Source of the DNA: an uncultured Verrucomicrobiota bacterium
Lineage (GTDB): Bacteria > Verrucomicrobiota > Verrucomicrobiia > Verrucomicrobiales > DEV007
Direction: 5' to 3'
Assembly (NCBI GenBank): GCA_902510815.1
Contig: CABXDI010000012.1
Location: 1-37,543 of the forward strand
DNA: 37,543 bases
In this document: positions 23,818 to 32,932 of the stretch, piece after piece
Numbering within the stretch: position 1 is the stretch's first letter
Layout: each line of letters starts with the position of its first letter
Made by a program: the position numbers and the translations under genes
The notes under the pieces: model-generated
What the model saw: only the letters and a program-made list of their open reading frames with translations
Told to the model about the DNA's origin: nothing
The model's database searches: none

Positions 23818-25959
23818 ATGCGCCATTTGTGTTTTATACTTTTAGCTGTCAGTTCTGTGACAGCAGAAGAAACTCATTGGGCCTATAAAGTACCAAAGAT
23901 TCAGAAATCGCCTATTGTTCAAAATTCAGAATGGATTATTGATCCTATTGATTCCTTCATTTTATCTAAGATGGAGGAGGAAGGGCTTACTCCTAGCATT
24001 GACCAGTCCTCAGACAGATTAATAAGAAGAGTTTACCTTGATCTCATAGGAATTCCTCCTCCTATAGATCAGGTCGATTCATTTTTACTAGATCCGTCCA
24101 AAGAGCATTATTCTGAGATTGTTGATAAACTTCTAAGTTCTAAACATTTTGGTGAAAAATGGGCAATTAGTTGGCTGGATCTAGCACGATACGCTGATTC
24201 GGATGGTTATCAGAGGGACGGATTTCGGAATGTTTGGCCTTACAGAGATTGGGTGATTCGTTCGCTTAATTCCGATATGCCATATGATCAATTTACTATT
24301 GATCAATTAGCTGGGGATTTGCTCGCTGATGCTTCTGAAAGTCAGAAGATTGCCACGGGGTTTAATCGTGGCCCAACCTTGAATCTTGAAGCAGGTACTG
24401 ATCCTGAGGAGGATCGTGTTAAACAGGTCGTCGATCGAGTTAATACGACGGCTACGGTATGGTTAGGAACTTCATTAGAGTGTGCTCAGTGTCATGACCA
24501 CAAGCATGATCCATTTTCTATAAAAGATTATTACTCCATGTTTGCTTTTTTTAATAATACACCAATTGAAGGAAAGAGAAGGCCCAATGGTAATGACGCC
24601 TCCATGGATTATTCAGGAACAGATATTAAGGTAACTTTATCTGAGGAAGAGTTAATGAAAAGAAAAAGTGCCACAGAAGCAGTTTCGGTAGATGAACAAA
24701 AGTACGTTTCCACAGTCAAAGAGCTTTGCGATAACATTTCTGATAAACAGCTTAATGATTTAAATAAAAAACATCCCAAGGAAGTTAAATTAGTAAGAAA
24801 ATCTGATATTTCTTACAAAGATGCTTTAGCCATTGATAAAGTGTTTTTAAAGAAAAGTAAATCGGCAGACATTCTTTCAGGGCTGAAGGCTAATATTACT
24901 AAAAATAAAAATCTTGCGAAGGGGGGTAAATTTCAAATTGGCTATACCTCGAGGGTTATGAAAGAAAGGGAGAAAGAACGTGAAACTCGAGTGCTGCTAA
25001 GAGGAGATTTTACTAATCCCGGAGAAATGGTTATTGCTGACACCCCTTCCAGATTATTTGAATTTCCAAAACATTTTCAAAGGAATAGGCTTGGTTTAGC
25101 TAAATGGATAGTTTCTGAAGAAAACCCCCTGACAGCAAGAGTTGCGGTAAACAGGATTTGGGCTGAACTTTTTGGGAGGGGGATAGTAACCTCAATTGAG
25201 GACTTTGGTTTTAATGGAACCAAACCTACACATCCAAAACTTCTGGATTGGTTGGCTGTTACTTTTCAGTCTGTTGATGACTGGTCGATGAAAAAAATTA
25301 TTAGAAGGATTGTTCTCTCTTCTACTTACAGACAGTCTTCTAAAGTTACCATTAACAATTTGGAAAAAGACCCTTTCAATGAATTTTATTCAAGGGGTCC
25401 TCGAAATCGCTTGCCGGCTGAATTAATTAGAGACAATGCGCTTACTATTTCAGGTCTTATTTCAAAGAAAATGTTTGGTAGGCCAGTGCGCCCTAGGCAA
25501 CCCAATAACTTTTGGCGTGTGATAGGAGAAGTTGATAACAACTACTATACTTCAGATGGTGAGGACCTATACCGTAGGGGCGTGTATACGATATGGCGCC
25601 GTTCGGCGCATTATCCAAGCTTTGCCAATTTTGATGCTCCGACAAGGGGGGCTTGTAGTGTTAAGAGAGAATCAAGTAACACTCCTTTGCAGGCTTTGAC
25701 TCTTTTAAATGATCCTGTTTTTGTGGAGATGGCTAAAGCTTTTTCAAAGAGGATTATTAAAGAGACTCACGAAATGAATACGACGCAGCAATTAAATTAT
25801 GCTTTTAGGTTGGCTCTTTCAAGGTCTCCGAAAGATTCTGAAATGAAAGCATTAAAGAAAATATTTTTCATTTCTCTCGATACAGATGGTTCCTCTGAGA
25901 ACGCATGGTTTGAAATTGCGACAACTATTCTAAACCTTCATGAAACAATTACCAAGTAG
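23818..25959 (+). CDS. DUF1549/DUF1553 (PSCyt2/PSD1) exported protein
   Basis: This 713-residue protein is of the planctomycete-verrucomicrobial PSCyt2-PSD1 type, with a signal peptide (about 1-16). The DUF1549 domain comes first (NPIDSFIL-like IDPIDSFILSKMEEEGL, RRVYLDLIGIPP, and CAQCHDHKHDPFSIKDYY with CxxCH at 222-226). A variable insert with charged helices follows, and then DUF1553 (NPLTARVAVNRIWAELFGRGI, EDFGFNGTKPTHPKLLDWLA, NTPLQALTLLNDPVFVEMA). Unlike many relatives it lacks the N-terminal PSCyt1 cytochrome domain and begins directly with the HWAYKVPKI segment. The family's biochemical function is unknown. The gene lies 15 bases after the DUF1080-cupredoxin gene and 16 bases before its usual partner DUF1501. 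Confidence 0.9.
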   Translation: MRHLCFILLAVSSVTAEETHWAYKVPKIQKSPIVQNSEWIIDPIDSFILSKMEEEGLTPSIDQSSDRLIRRVYLDLIGIPPPIDQVDSFLLDPSKEHYSEIVDKLLSSKHFGEKWAISWLDLARYADSDGYQRDGFRNVWPYRDWVIRSLNSDMPYDQFTIDQLAGDLLADASESQKIATGFNRGPTLNLEAGTDPEEDRVKQVVDRVNTTATVWLGTSLECAQCHDHKHDPFSIKDYYSMFAFFNNTPIEGKRRPNGNDASMDYSGTDIKVTLSEEELMKRKSATEAVSVDEQKYVSTVKELCDNISDKQLNDLNKKHPKEVKLVRKSDISYKDALAIDKVFLKKSKSADILSGLKANITKNKNLAKGGKFQIGYTSRVMKEREKERETRVLLRGDFTNPGEMVIADTPSRLFEFPKHFQRNRLGLAKWIVSEENPLTARVAVNRIWAELFGRGIVTSIEDFGFNGTKPTHPKLLDWLAVTFQSVDDWSMKKIIRRIVLSSTYRQSSKVTINNLEKDPFNEFYSRGPRNRLPAELIRDNALTISGLISKKMFGRPVRPRQPNNFWRVIGEVDNNYYTSDGEDLYRRGVYTIWRRSAHYPSFANFDAPTRGACSVKRESSNTPLQALTLLNDPVFVEMAKAFSKRIIKETHEMNTTQQLNYAFRLALSRSPKDSEMKALKKIFFISLDTDGSSENAWFEIATTILNLHETITK

Positions 25960-25975
25960 TCCTACGGACCTTTAA

Positions 25976-27382
25976 ATGGATATAGATCAATTAGAACGCC
26001 TGACATCTAGAAGAGCTTTTTTGCGAGACTCAACGAATCTTGGTGTGGGTTCATTAGCGTTTAACACGCTTCTTGCTTCAGAGGGTAGGAATAATGGTTC
26101 GGAGCTGAATTCTTCTGGTTTATCTCATTTTGCTCCAACTGCAAAGTCTGTGATTTTTTTACATATGGTTGGGGCTCCTTCGCAATTAGATCTTTTTGAC
26201 CCTAAGCCTAAACTTGAGGAGTACCACGGAAAACCCGCTCCCGATGAATTCATTGATGGTAAAAGATTCGCTTTTCTTAGAGGTCACCCAAAGATGATGG
26301 CATCTCCATTTAAGTTTAGTAAACTCAATGAAGGACAAGAGATTTCCGAGGTTCTTCCTCATATTAAATCTGTAAGTGGTGAGATAGCCATCATACGTTC
26401 TATGAAAACAGATGACTTTAATCATGGTCCTGCGCAGATGTTTTTTCATTCAGGGCTAAATAGGATAGGTCGTCCAAGTCTGGGGTCATGGGTTACATAT
26501 GGTTTGGGATCTGAATCCAGCGATTTGCCTGCATATGTTGTCATGGTTTCGGGTAATGTTCCCGGAGCAGGTGCAAGTCTTTGGAATAATGGGTTTCTCC
26601 CTAGTGTTCACCAAGGTGTTGAATTTAGGAGTAGTGGAGATCCTGTTCTTTTCTTATCTAACCCTAAGGGAGTTGATGCCACAAAAAGAAAAAGAGTCAT
26701 TGATGCTATTAATGAATTAAATAGTATTGAATATGAGAGTACTGGTGACCCTGAAATTCGAACTAGGATTGAGCAGTATGAACTTGCTTTTAAGATGCAG
26801 TCCTCAGTTCCTGAGTTGACGAACATTGCTTCTGAGCCTCAGCCTATTAAAGATATGTATGGGAATGGAAAATTTGCAAATCACTGTATACAAGCAAGGA
26901 GACTTGTTGAAAAAGGTGTAAGATTTGTTGAATTATTTAATTCAAGTTGGGATCATCATGGAGGCATTGAATCAGGAATTAAGAATAAGGCCAAAGAAAT
27001 TGATCAACCAATAGCTGCTCTCATTAAAGATTTAAAAATGAGGGGCCTCCTTGATGAAACGCTGATTGTTTGGGGTGCTGAATTTGGTCGTACTCCTATG
27101 TTTCAGGGTTCCAAAATAAATAATGCGGGACGTGATCATCACAAAGAGGCCTACACAATTTGGATGGCCGGAGGAGGAATTAAGGGAGGTATATCATATG
27201 GAAGTACAGATGATTTTGGTTATTACATAAAAGAAAACCCTGTCATCGTGCGAGATATGCATGCCACTATATTGAACGCGCTTGGAATGGATCATGAAAA
27301 TTTAACATATCGATTTCAAGGTCTTGATCAGAGGCTCACCGGAACTGAGCCTGCGAAGGTTCACCATCAACTATTTGGTTAA
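25976..27382 (+). CDS. DUF1501 Tat-exported protein (first copy)
   Basis: This 468-residue DUF1501 protein belongs to a family with the alkaline phosphatase/sulfatase fold. The N-terminus has a twin-arginine signal, TSRRAFLRDS (Arg12-Arg13), and a hydrophobic stretch to about residue 34. Diagnostic segments are FLHMVGAPSQLDLFDPKPKL, SWDHHGGIESGIKNKAKEID, WGAEFGRTPMFQG and AGRDHHKEAYTIWMAGGGIKGG. The conserved His, Asp and Glu of these are likely metal ligands, by analogy with the fold. No enzymatic activity has been established to my knowledge. It is almost always paired with DUF1549/1553, as here, suggesting a complex. Tat export implies that it folds, probably with cofactor, before leaving the cytoplasm. 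Confidence 0.92.
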   Translation: MDIDQLERLTSRRAFLRDSTNLGVGSLAFNTLLASEGRNNGSELNSSGLSHFAPTAKSVIFLHMVGAPSQLDLFDPKPKLEEYHGKPAPDEFIDGKRFAFLRGHPKMMASPFKFSKLNEGQEISEVLPHIKSVSGEIAIIRSMKTDDFNHGPAQMFFHSGLNRIGRPSLGSWVTYGLGSESSDLPAYVVMVSGNVPGAGASLWNNGFLPSVHQGVEFRSSGDPVLFLSNPKGVDATKRKRVIDAINELNSIEYESTGDPEIRTRIEQYELAFKMQSSVPELTNIASEPQPIKDMYGNGKFANHCIQARRLVEKGVRFVELFNSSWDHHGGIESGIKNKAKEIDQPIAALIKDLKMRGLLDETLIVWGAEFGRTPMFQGSKINNAGRDHHKEAYTIWMAGGGIKGGISYGSTDDFGYYIKENPVIVRDMHATILNALGMDHENLTYRFQGLDQRLTGTEPAKVHHQLFG

Positions 27383-27405
27383 AAGAAATATAATCTTAAA
27401 GAAAA

Positions 27406-28521
27406 ATGATTATCACTTCTCTAGAAACCTTCATTCTTCATGTCCCTGTAACAAGGAATAGAATTGCTGATAGTACCCACTCGATCACTCATTGGGGTAT
27501 GCCAGGTGTGAAAATATTTACAGATTCTGGGCATGTCGGATATGGTTTTACGGGGACGCATGCTCATCTTGCGAGTGATAGGTTGATCACTGATTGTATT
27601 TCACGTTGTTATGCAGAGTTACTGATTGGAGAGGAACTCACTAGTATTCGTGAAATTTGGAAAAAGATTGCTTATAACCCTCCACTTCAATGGGTCGGTC
27701 GAGCTGGGATAACGACAATGGCATTAGCTGCTGTCGACATAGCTTTATGGGATTTAGTAAGTAAATATCAAGCTGAACCACTTTGGCAAACTCTTGGAGG
27801 AGGACATGGCAAAAAAGTAGAAGCCTATAATACGGATGGAGGTTGGCTTAATTTTAGTCAAGATATGCTTGTTGATGATGTCAAACGGCTAACACAAGAA
27901 GAGGGTTATAAAAGCATCAAGATGAAGGTAGGAAAACCTGACAGAGCTGAAGACATAAGAAGAATAGAAGCGGTAAGAAATGCTCTTGGCGAAGACATTA
28001 GCATTATGACTGATGCGAATGGTCGATGGAGGATTCCAGATGACCTAGAAACTTTATCTCTTTTAAAAGATTATGATATTAAATGGATTGAAGAGCCGCT
28101 CTGGCATGACGATGTGTCTGGACATCGAGATCTAGCAAATCAAATAGAGACACCAATAGCATTAGGTGAAATGCTGTATTCACTCGCCCATTTTAACGAA
28201 TTTATTTCTTTAGGTGGGGTTAGGTATGTTCAACCAGATGCAACTCGTCTTGGTGGTATTACTGAGGCGCTTGATGTTTGTGATGTTGCTCAAAAAATGG
28301 GATTGCCGGTTACGCCTCATGCTGGAGATATGGCTCAAACACAAATTCACATGAGCATAGCGCACCCAAGCATTGAGCTTTTAGAATTCATTCCTTGGAT
28401 TACACATTGCTTTGAGGAGCCTTTGAATATTAATTCAGGATTCTTTAAATTTCCTGAAATGCCCGGTGCCGGCACCACGATAAAAGATGAATACATGGAA
28501 AAGCATGGCAAGAAAGTTTAG
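27406..28521 (+). CDS. Mandelate racemase-type enolase-superfamily enzyme (probable sugar-acid dehydratase)
   Basis: This 371-residue enolase-superfamily protein has no signal peptide, so it is cytoplasmic. Family residues are the Lys-x-Lys acid/base pair Lys172/Lys174 (SIKMKVG), metal ligands Asp203 (MTDANGRW), Glu229 or Glu230 (WIEEPLW) and Glu254 (ALGEMLYS), and the His-Asp dyad Asp278 (QPDATRLGG) with His305 (TPHAGDMAQ). Having both KxK and the His-Asp dyad places it in the mandelate racemase subgroup. Most characterised members of that subgroup dehydrate acid sugars (galactonate, fuconate, rhamnonate, xylonate). The following SDR gene supports a sugar-acid pathway, but the substrate cannot be read from the sequence. 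It follows DUF1501 by 23 bases. Confidence 0.88.
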   Translation: MIITSLETFILHVPVTRNRIADSTHSITHWGMPGVKIFTDSGHVGYGFTGTHAHLASDRLITDCISRCYAELLIGEELTSIREIWKKIAYNPPLQWVGRAGITTMALAAVDIALWDLVSKYQAEPLWQTLGGGHGKKVEAYNTDGGWLNFSQDMLVDDVKRLTQEEGYKSIKMKVGKPDRAEDIRRIEAVRNALGEDISIMTDANGRWRIPDDLETLSLLKDYDIKWIEEPLWHDDVSGHRDLANQIETPIALGEMLYSLAHFNEFISLGGVRYVQPDATRLGGITEALDVCDVAQKMGLPVTPHAGDMAQTQIHMSIAHPSIELLEFIPWITHCFEEPLNINSGFFKFPEMPGAGTTIKDEYMEKHGKKV

Positions 28522-28549
28522 AAAATATTAAAAAATTAAATAATAAATT

Positions 28550-29311
28550 ATGGATAATCCCTACAGCATGAAAGGTCAGACCGTTCTTATTACCGGAGGA
28601 GGAACCGGAATAGGGCTTGGTATCGCTAAGTGTATGCTCCAAGCCGGTGCTGATAAATTGATATTAGTTGGTCGACGAGAAGATGTATTAAAAGAAGCTG
28701 CTGAAAGTCTTGGTGAAAAAGCTAGTTATCTTAGCCAAGATATATCTAAGATTGATGAGATTCCATCATTTGCGAAGCACGTAATTTCAAAGCACGGTCA
28801 GCCAACATGTCTTGTGCACAATGCTGGGATTAATTGCAAGAAGCCGTTTCTCGAATTAAAAGATTCAGAATTTATGAATGTTTTTGATGTTCATATACGG
28901 GGAGCTCTAGAAATCACGAAGGAATTTGCTCCTTCAATGATAGAAAAATCTAATGGTTCTGTGCTGTGGATTTCATCCATGGCCACTGTTATGGGTCTTC
29001 CTTTAGTCACCTCTTATTCGATGGCTAAATCTGCGATGCATGGAGCAGTCTACAACTTATCGGCGGAATTCGCCCCCCATGGCGTAAGGGTAAATGCGAT
29101 ACTCCCAGGTTGGATTGAATCTGCGATGGCTTTAAATTCATTTAAGGGAGATGAACCTCGTCGCCAAAAGGTTCTAGGAAGAACGTTAATGGGTAGGATG
29201 GGGAAACCTGAAGAGGTTGGGCATGCTGCTGTCTTTTTATGTTCACCCGCATCTAGTTTTGTAACTGGATCATTGCTGACAGTAGATGGAGGCGCTTCTA
29301 TAGGTTTTTGA
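28550..29311 (+). CDS. Short-chain dehydrogenase/reductase
   Basis: This is a classical SDR of 253 residues. The cofactor loop TGGGTGIG spans 15-22, NAGIN begins at 91, the catalytic Ser is in SSMATVMG (Ser143), and the YxxxK pair is Tyr156/Lys160 (YSMAK). The C-terminal VTGSLLTVDGGAS is typical. The second strand ends VGRRED, with Arg at the adenosine-ribose end, which favours NADP, though not decisively. It is the last gene of the unit, 28 bases after the enolase-type gene. A likely job is oxidising a sugar to its lactone or acid, or oxidising the 2-keto-3-deoxy acid made by the dehydratase, as in non-phosphorylating fucose or rhamnose pathways. That assignment is inferred from context. Confidence 0.9.
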   Translation: MDNPYSMKGQTVLITGGGTGIGLGIAKCMLQAGADKLILVGRREDVLKEAAESLGEKASYLSQDISKIDEIPSFAKHVISKHGQPTCLVHNAGINCKKPFLELKDSEFMNVFDVHIRGALEITKEFAPSMIEKSNGSVLWISSMATVMGLPLVTSYSMAKSAMHGAVYNLSAEFAPHGVRVNAILPGWIESAMALNSFKGDEPRRQKVLGRTLMGRMGKPEEVGHAAVFLCSPASSFVTGSLLTVDGGASIGF

Positions 29312-29337
29312 AATAAATTGTCTATATTCTAACGATT

Positions 29338-29363
29338 AAAAGCTGCAATAATTTCAGCTTTTT
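29338..29363 (+). terminator. Intrinsic terminator-like hairpin after the SDR gene
   Basis: AAAAGCTG-N9-CAGCTTTT is a perfect 8-bp stem running directly into a T5 tract, 26 bases after the SDR stop. It is the only rho-independent-type terminator I find in the window. It marks the end of the five-gene DUF1080 operon and separates it from the second DUF1501 pair. Confidence 0.6.
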
Positions 29364-29389
29364 GGTAAGATTTTTTTAGGAAAAGGAGT

Positions 29390-29395
29390 TATAAT
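29390..29395 (+). promoter_or_regulatory. Possible -10 element for the second DUF1501 pair
   Basis: TATAAT lies 55 bases upstream of the ATG at 29451 and after the terminator-like hairpin, so the pair needs its own promoter near here. No clear -35 is visible at the right distance, so the call is weak. Confidence 0.3.
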
Positions 29396-29450
29396 ATAAG
29401 TATTATCTCTTGGTAATCTTTATTTAATCTTTTACAGGCATAATAAATTA

Positions 29451-30749
29451 ATGTTCACCTCATCTGAAATTTCAAATCCTAGAACTCGCCGAGCTTTTAT
29501 GGCTGGAGCTGCTAAAGCGTATCTGGGTGTTAATTTTTTATCTGGAGATTTAATGGCAGCTGGTGGTGATGACAGGAAGATTCCTCTTCGAAAGAATCCT
29601 GCAAAAAAGGTTATTTATCTATACATGTCTGGAGGCATGTCTCATCTCGATACTCTTGATCCTAAGTCAGACGCGCCTTCAGAAATTCGAGGAAATTTAT
29701 CTTCGATTAAAACAAGCGCTTCTGGTGTTCGAGTCAGTGAGTATTTGCCTAAAATGGCAAAGCACATGGACAAAGTTGCTGTTGTGAACTCTTTGCACTC
29801 AAAGCAAGGAGCTCATGAGCAGGCTCGATACTTGATGAAGACGAACTATGCAAAGCGTGGTACAATTCAACACCCGCACATGGGAGCATGGTTTTTAAAA
29901 TACGAAGATCGTATTAATGAACAGTTACCTGGGTTTGTATCAATTAATAGTGGTAGCAAAGAAGCTGGTGCTGGCTTTTTTGGAGTTGATTGTCAGCCAT
30001 TAATTATTGGAAAGCCCGAGAGCGGACTTCAGAATAGTAAGCATTTTCCTGGAATTTCTGATACAGATTTTATGCGGAGACGAAAACTTTCCGAACGTAT
30101 TGATCAAAAGTTTCAGGCTAAGTACAAAGATAAGAACGCAAGTGCTTATACTGCTATTTATCAGGAAGCTGTTACTCTGATGAGAAGCTCTGATTTGAAA
30201 GTTTTTGATATCTCACAGGAAAATCAATCCTTAAGAGCGCGATACGGTGATCATGCTTTTGGACAAGGCTGTCTTTTAGCTCGTCGACTGAGTGAATCCG
30301 GTGTGCGGTCTGTTGAAGTTCAGCTTGGAGGATGGGATACCCATCAGGATAATTTCCAAAGAGTTCAATCAAACACTGCCATATTGGATCAGGCGTTGAG
30401 TGCTTTGATAGGGGACCTCCACCAGAGTGGTATGCTTGAAGAGACTCTCGTTGTCTTAACTACAGAGTTTGGTAGAACTCCAAAGATCAATCAAAATGCT
30501 GGGCGTGACCACTATCCTAAGGCTTTTTCAGCTATGCTCGCTGGAGGTGGGGTTAAGGGAGGTCTTGTTTATGGTAAAACTGACGAAAAAGGCTCAGAGC
30601 CTGTAGAGAACCCAGTCACGATTGGTGATTTTAACGCAACAATTGCTTATGGATGTGGATTACCCTTAGACCAGAGACTATTTTCAAAAAATGCTCGTCC
30701 ATTCACCGTGGCAAACCATGGAGACCCTGTTATGGAGTTATTCTCATAG
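29451..30749 (+). CDS. DUF1501 Tat-exported protein (second copy)
   Basis: This 432-residue DUF1501 protein has a twin-arginine type signal, RTRRAFMAGAAKAYLG (Arg13-Arg14). Family segments include YLYMSGGMSHLDTLDPKSDA, LGGWDTHQDNFQRVQSN, LTTEFGRTPKINQNAGRDHY and AMLAGGGVKGGLVYGKTD. It differs from the 25976 copy in the motif after the first strand (MSGGMSHLDTLDPK against MVGAPSQLDLFDPK) and in the metal-type loop (WDTHQDN against WDHHGGI). They are therefore separate subfamilies and not a recent duplication. It precedes its DUF1549/1553 partner by 23 bases, the reverse of the order in the first pair. Confidence 0.92.
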   Translation: MFTSSEISNPRTRRAFMAGAAKAYLGVNFLSGDLMAAGGDDRKIPLRKNPAKKVIYLYMSGGMSHLDTLDPKSDAPSEIRGNLSSIKTSASGVRVSEYLPKMAKHMDKVAVVNSLHSKQGAHEQARYLMKTNYAKRGTIQHPHMGAWFLKYEDRINEQLPGFVSINSGSKEAGAGFFGVDCQPLIIGKPESGLQNSKHFPGISDTDFMRRRKLSERIDQKFQAKYKDKNASAYTAIYQEAVTLMRSSDLKVFDISQENQSLRARYGDHAFGQGCLLARRLSESGVRSVEVQLGGWDTHQDNFQRVQSNTAILDQALSALIGDLHQSGMLEETLVVLTTEFGRTPKINQNAGRDHYPKAFSAMLAGGGVKGGLVYGKTDEKGSEPVENPVTIGDFNATIAYGCGLPLDQRLFSKNARPFTVANHGDPVMELFS

Positions 30750-30772
30750 TAATGAATTGAAATCCCGCTACT

Positions 30773-32920
30773 TTGAAAAAAATTTATAATACATTATTTA
30801 TTCATTTTGCCCTCTTGCTTTTTGTTGATGCAAAAGAAGATCTATTGGTTCATACGCAGAAAATAGATTCTCTTATTTCCACTTATAACACAAAGAGTAA
30901 GGTGACTTTGAATCCCAAAGTTGATGACTCGGTTTTTGTACGAAGAATATATTTAAATATAGTTGGAAGAATCCCAACCGCTTCGGAAACAACTGGTTTT
31001 ATAAATTCTAGGGAAGAGGATAAGAAATCCTCACTTATTAATGAACTTATTAATTCAGAAGGTTACGTCAGTCACCAGTTCAATTGGTGGGCGGACATAT
31101 TAAGAGTTAATACAAGAATGCAAGGTCAGAGTCCGACAAATGGAGGGGCCTATTCTAATTGGATTAAACAGTCCATACGTGAGAATAAAAGTTATGATAA
31201 ATTTGTAAGAGATTTAATCACTGCAGAGGGAATGATCGATGAGAATGGAGCTGTTGGATTTTATCTTCGTGATCGAGGTATGGAACTTGATCATTTAGCT
31301 ACTACTGCTCAGGTCTTTCTAGGCACTCAACTCGTTTGTGCCCAATGTCATGATCACCCGTTTGATGATTGGAGTCAGATGGATTATTACCAATTAGCAG
31401 CCTTTAGTACTCCTGTAAGGTCAGTTAGAAGAACCGAGTCTATGGACAAGGCTATTCAGATTGCACGAAACAAAGTCAAGGTGCCGCGAGGTAATAAAAG
31501 AAAGGCCATAGCCATAAAAAATAATGGAACCAGACAACTGCAGAAAGCCTTTCAGGGCCTTACTGATAACTTTCGTAATTCTATTGTAAGAGAAACGAAG
31601 ACTCCTCTCAAGCTTCCTGATGATTATCAATATGATGATGCGAAACCTAATGAAGTAATACTGCCTGCAACTCCATTTGGAGAAAGTGTTGAAGTGAAAA
31701 GTGGTCAAAGCAGGGCTGAGGTTTACGCTGATTGGATGACTTCTCCTGATAATCCTAGGTTCACTAAAACCATTGTTAATCGGATGTGGAAAAAAGTCTT
31801 TGGAGTCGGATTATTCGAGCCAGTTGATAAAATAGACGATTCTACTGAGCCTGCTGATGCAGAATTAATGAATTATCTCGAAAGATTGTTGGTTGATTTG
31901 AAATATGATATGAGGAAATTTAATACAGTGTTGTATAATACTGATGCTTTCACTAGAGAAGCCCAATCATTCGAATTGAATTCAGGTGACAATTTTTATT
32001 TCCAAGGGCCTAGACTTCAGAGAATGAGTGCTGAGCAAATTTGGGATTCTATTGTGTCTATGGTTAGGACAGATTTTGATGAATTTTCAGATGAGGCTTC
32101 ATATAATCCTCGTCTCAAAGCATGGGAAAAGCTAAATAATCAGTCCCCAGAGGCTCTTATAGAGAGAACGAAAGAAGTTGCTTCTTTCAATAAGGATTCA
32201 GAGAAGAAAATGGATCAGTTTCGCAAGCAAGTGAAGAAAGTGATTTCTGAGAAAAATGAAGAAGAGGCTCTTTCTTTAGTTCGAAAAATTTTAAATTTTA
32301 ACGAAAAAGCTACAGCTGAATATGCAAGGCTTACATTCTGGGATCCCTCTGATTTGAAGGGATATTTTAGAACGCCTTTCAGAAATACTCCAAGAGCGCT
32401 CGCAGCGGAATTAAAGAAAGCATTTCCTGGGAAGAAATTTCCAAATATTTATAAGCAGGCGGCAAGTTCAAAAATGAAAACTCAACTTTCTAAAGCGCAA
32501 AAGAATCAAAAGAAATCACGCTTTGAGAAGAGAGATAAAATCTTCCGTGGTTACGTTAGAGCCTCTGATTTATCAAGCCCTGCACCCGATGGCCATTTCT
32601 TACGTGACTTCGGACAATCAGATAGGTCGTTAATTGAAAATGCTAATTATAAAGCATCCACAACTCAGGCATTATCATTGATGAATGGTAACTTCTTAAA
32701 AGTTTTGATGAATCCAGATTCAGTCATTTCTCAACGGATGAACTCAGCACAAGATTCAGATGAGTTGATTGAAATCATATATCTCACTGCTTTCTCAAGA
32801 TATCCTAGTTTGTATGAAAAAAGCCTTCTGAGAGATGAAGCTGCGGCATCAGGTCAAATGGCCGCACACAGCATATTGTGGTCCACATTGAATACTCAGC
32901 AGTTCCTTTTTATTCAATAA
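30773..32920 (+). CDS. DUF1549/DUF1553 exported protein (second copy)
   Basis: This 715-residue protein is partner of the second DUF1501. It starts at a TTG (30773) directly followed by Lys-Lys and a signal peptide (about 1-21, ending VDAKED). DUF1549 includes DSVFVRRIYLNIVGRIPTA and CAQCHDHPFDDWSQMDYYQL, with CxxCH at 189-193. DUF1553 is seen in MTSPDNPRFTKTIVNRMWKK, GLFEPVDKIDDSTEPADAEL and TTQALSLMNG. A long charged helical insert (about 440-610) breaks the DUF1553 region. The CxxCH context is shorter than in the first copy (HDHPFDDW against HDHKHDPFS), showing a different subfamily. Function is unknown, as for the family. Confidence 0.88.
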   Translation: MKKIYNTLFIHFALLLFVDAKEDLLVHTQKIDSLISTYNTKSKVTLNPKVDDSVFVRRIYLNIVGRIPTASETTGFINSREEDKKSSLINELINSEGYVSHQFNWWADILRVNTRMQGQSPTNGGAYSNWIKQSIRENKSYDKFVRDLITAEGMIDENGAVGFYLRDRGMELDHLATTAQVFLGTQLVCAQCHDHPFDDWSQMDYYQLAAFSTPVRSVRRTESMDKAIQIARNKVKVPRGNKRKAIAIKNNGTRQLQKAFQGLTDNFRNSIVRETKTPLKLPDDYQYDDAKPNEVILPATPFGESVEVKSGQSRAEVYADWMTSPDNPRFTKTIVNRMWKKVFGVGLFEPVDKIDDSTEPADAELMNYLERLLVDLKYDMRKFNTVLYNTDAFTREAQSFELNSGDNFYFQGPRLQRMSAEQIWDSIVSMVRTDFDEFSDEASYNPRLKAWEKLNNQSPEALIERTKEVASFNKDSEKKMDQFRKQVKKVISEKNEEEALSLVRKILNFNEKATAEYARLTFWDPSDLKGYFRTPFRNTPRALAAELKKAFPGKKFPNIYKQAASSKMKTQLSKAQKNQKKSRFEKRDKIFRGYVRASDLSSPAPDGHFLRDFGQSDRSLIENANYKASTTQALSLMNGNFLKVLMNPDSVISQRMNSAQDSDELIEIIYLTAFSRYPSLYEKSLLRDEAAASGQMAAHSILWSTLNTQQFLFIQ

Positions 32921-32932
32921 AATATCGGATTG

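Noticed and set aside
24481-24495. CxxCH of the DUF1549 proteins as proof of a c-type cytochrome
   Set aside because: The CAQCHDH motif is embedded in the DUF1549 domain itself and is followed by an HDP/DYY pattern. There is no separate cytochrome fold here, and haem binding cannot be concluded from sequence.
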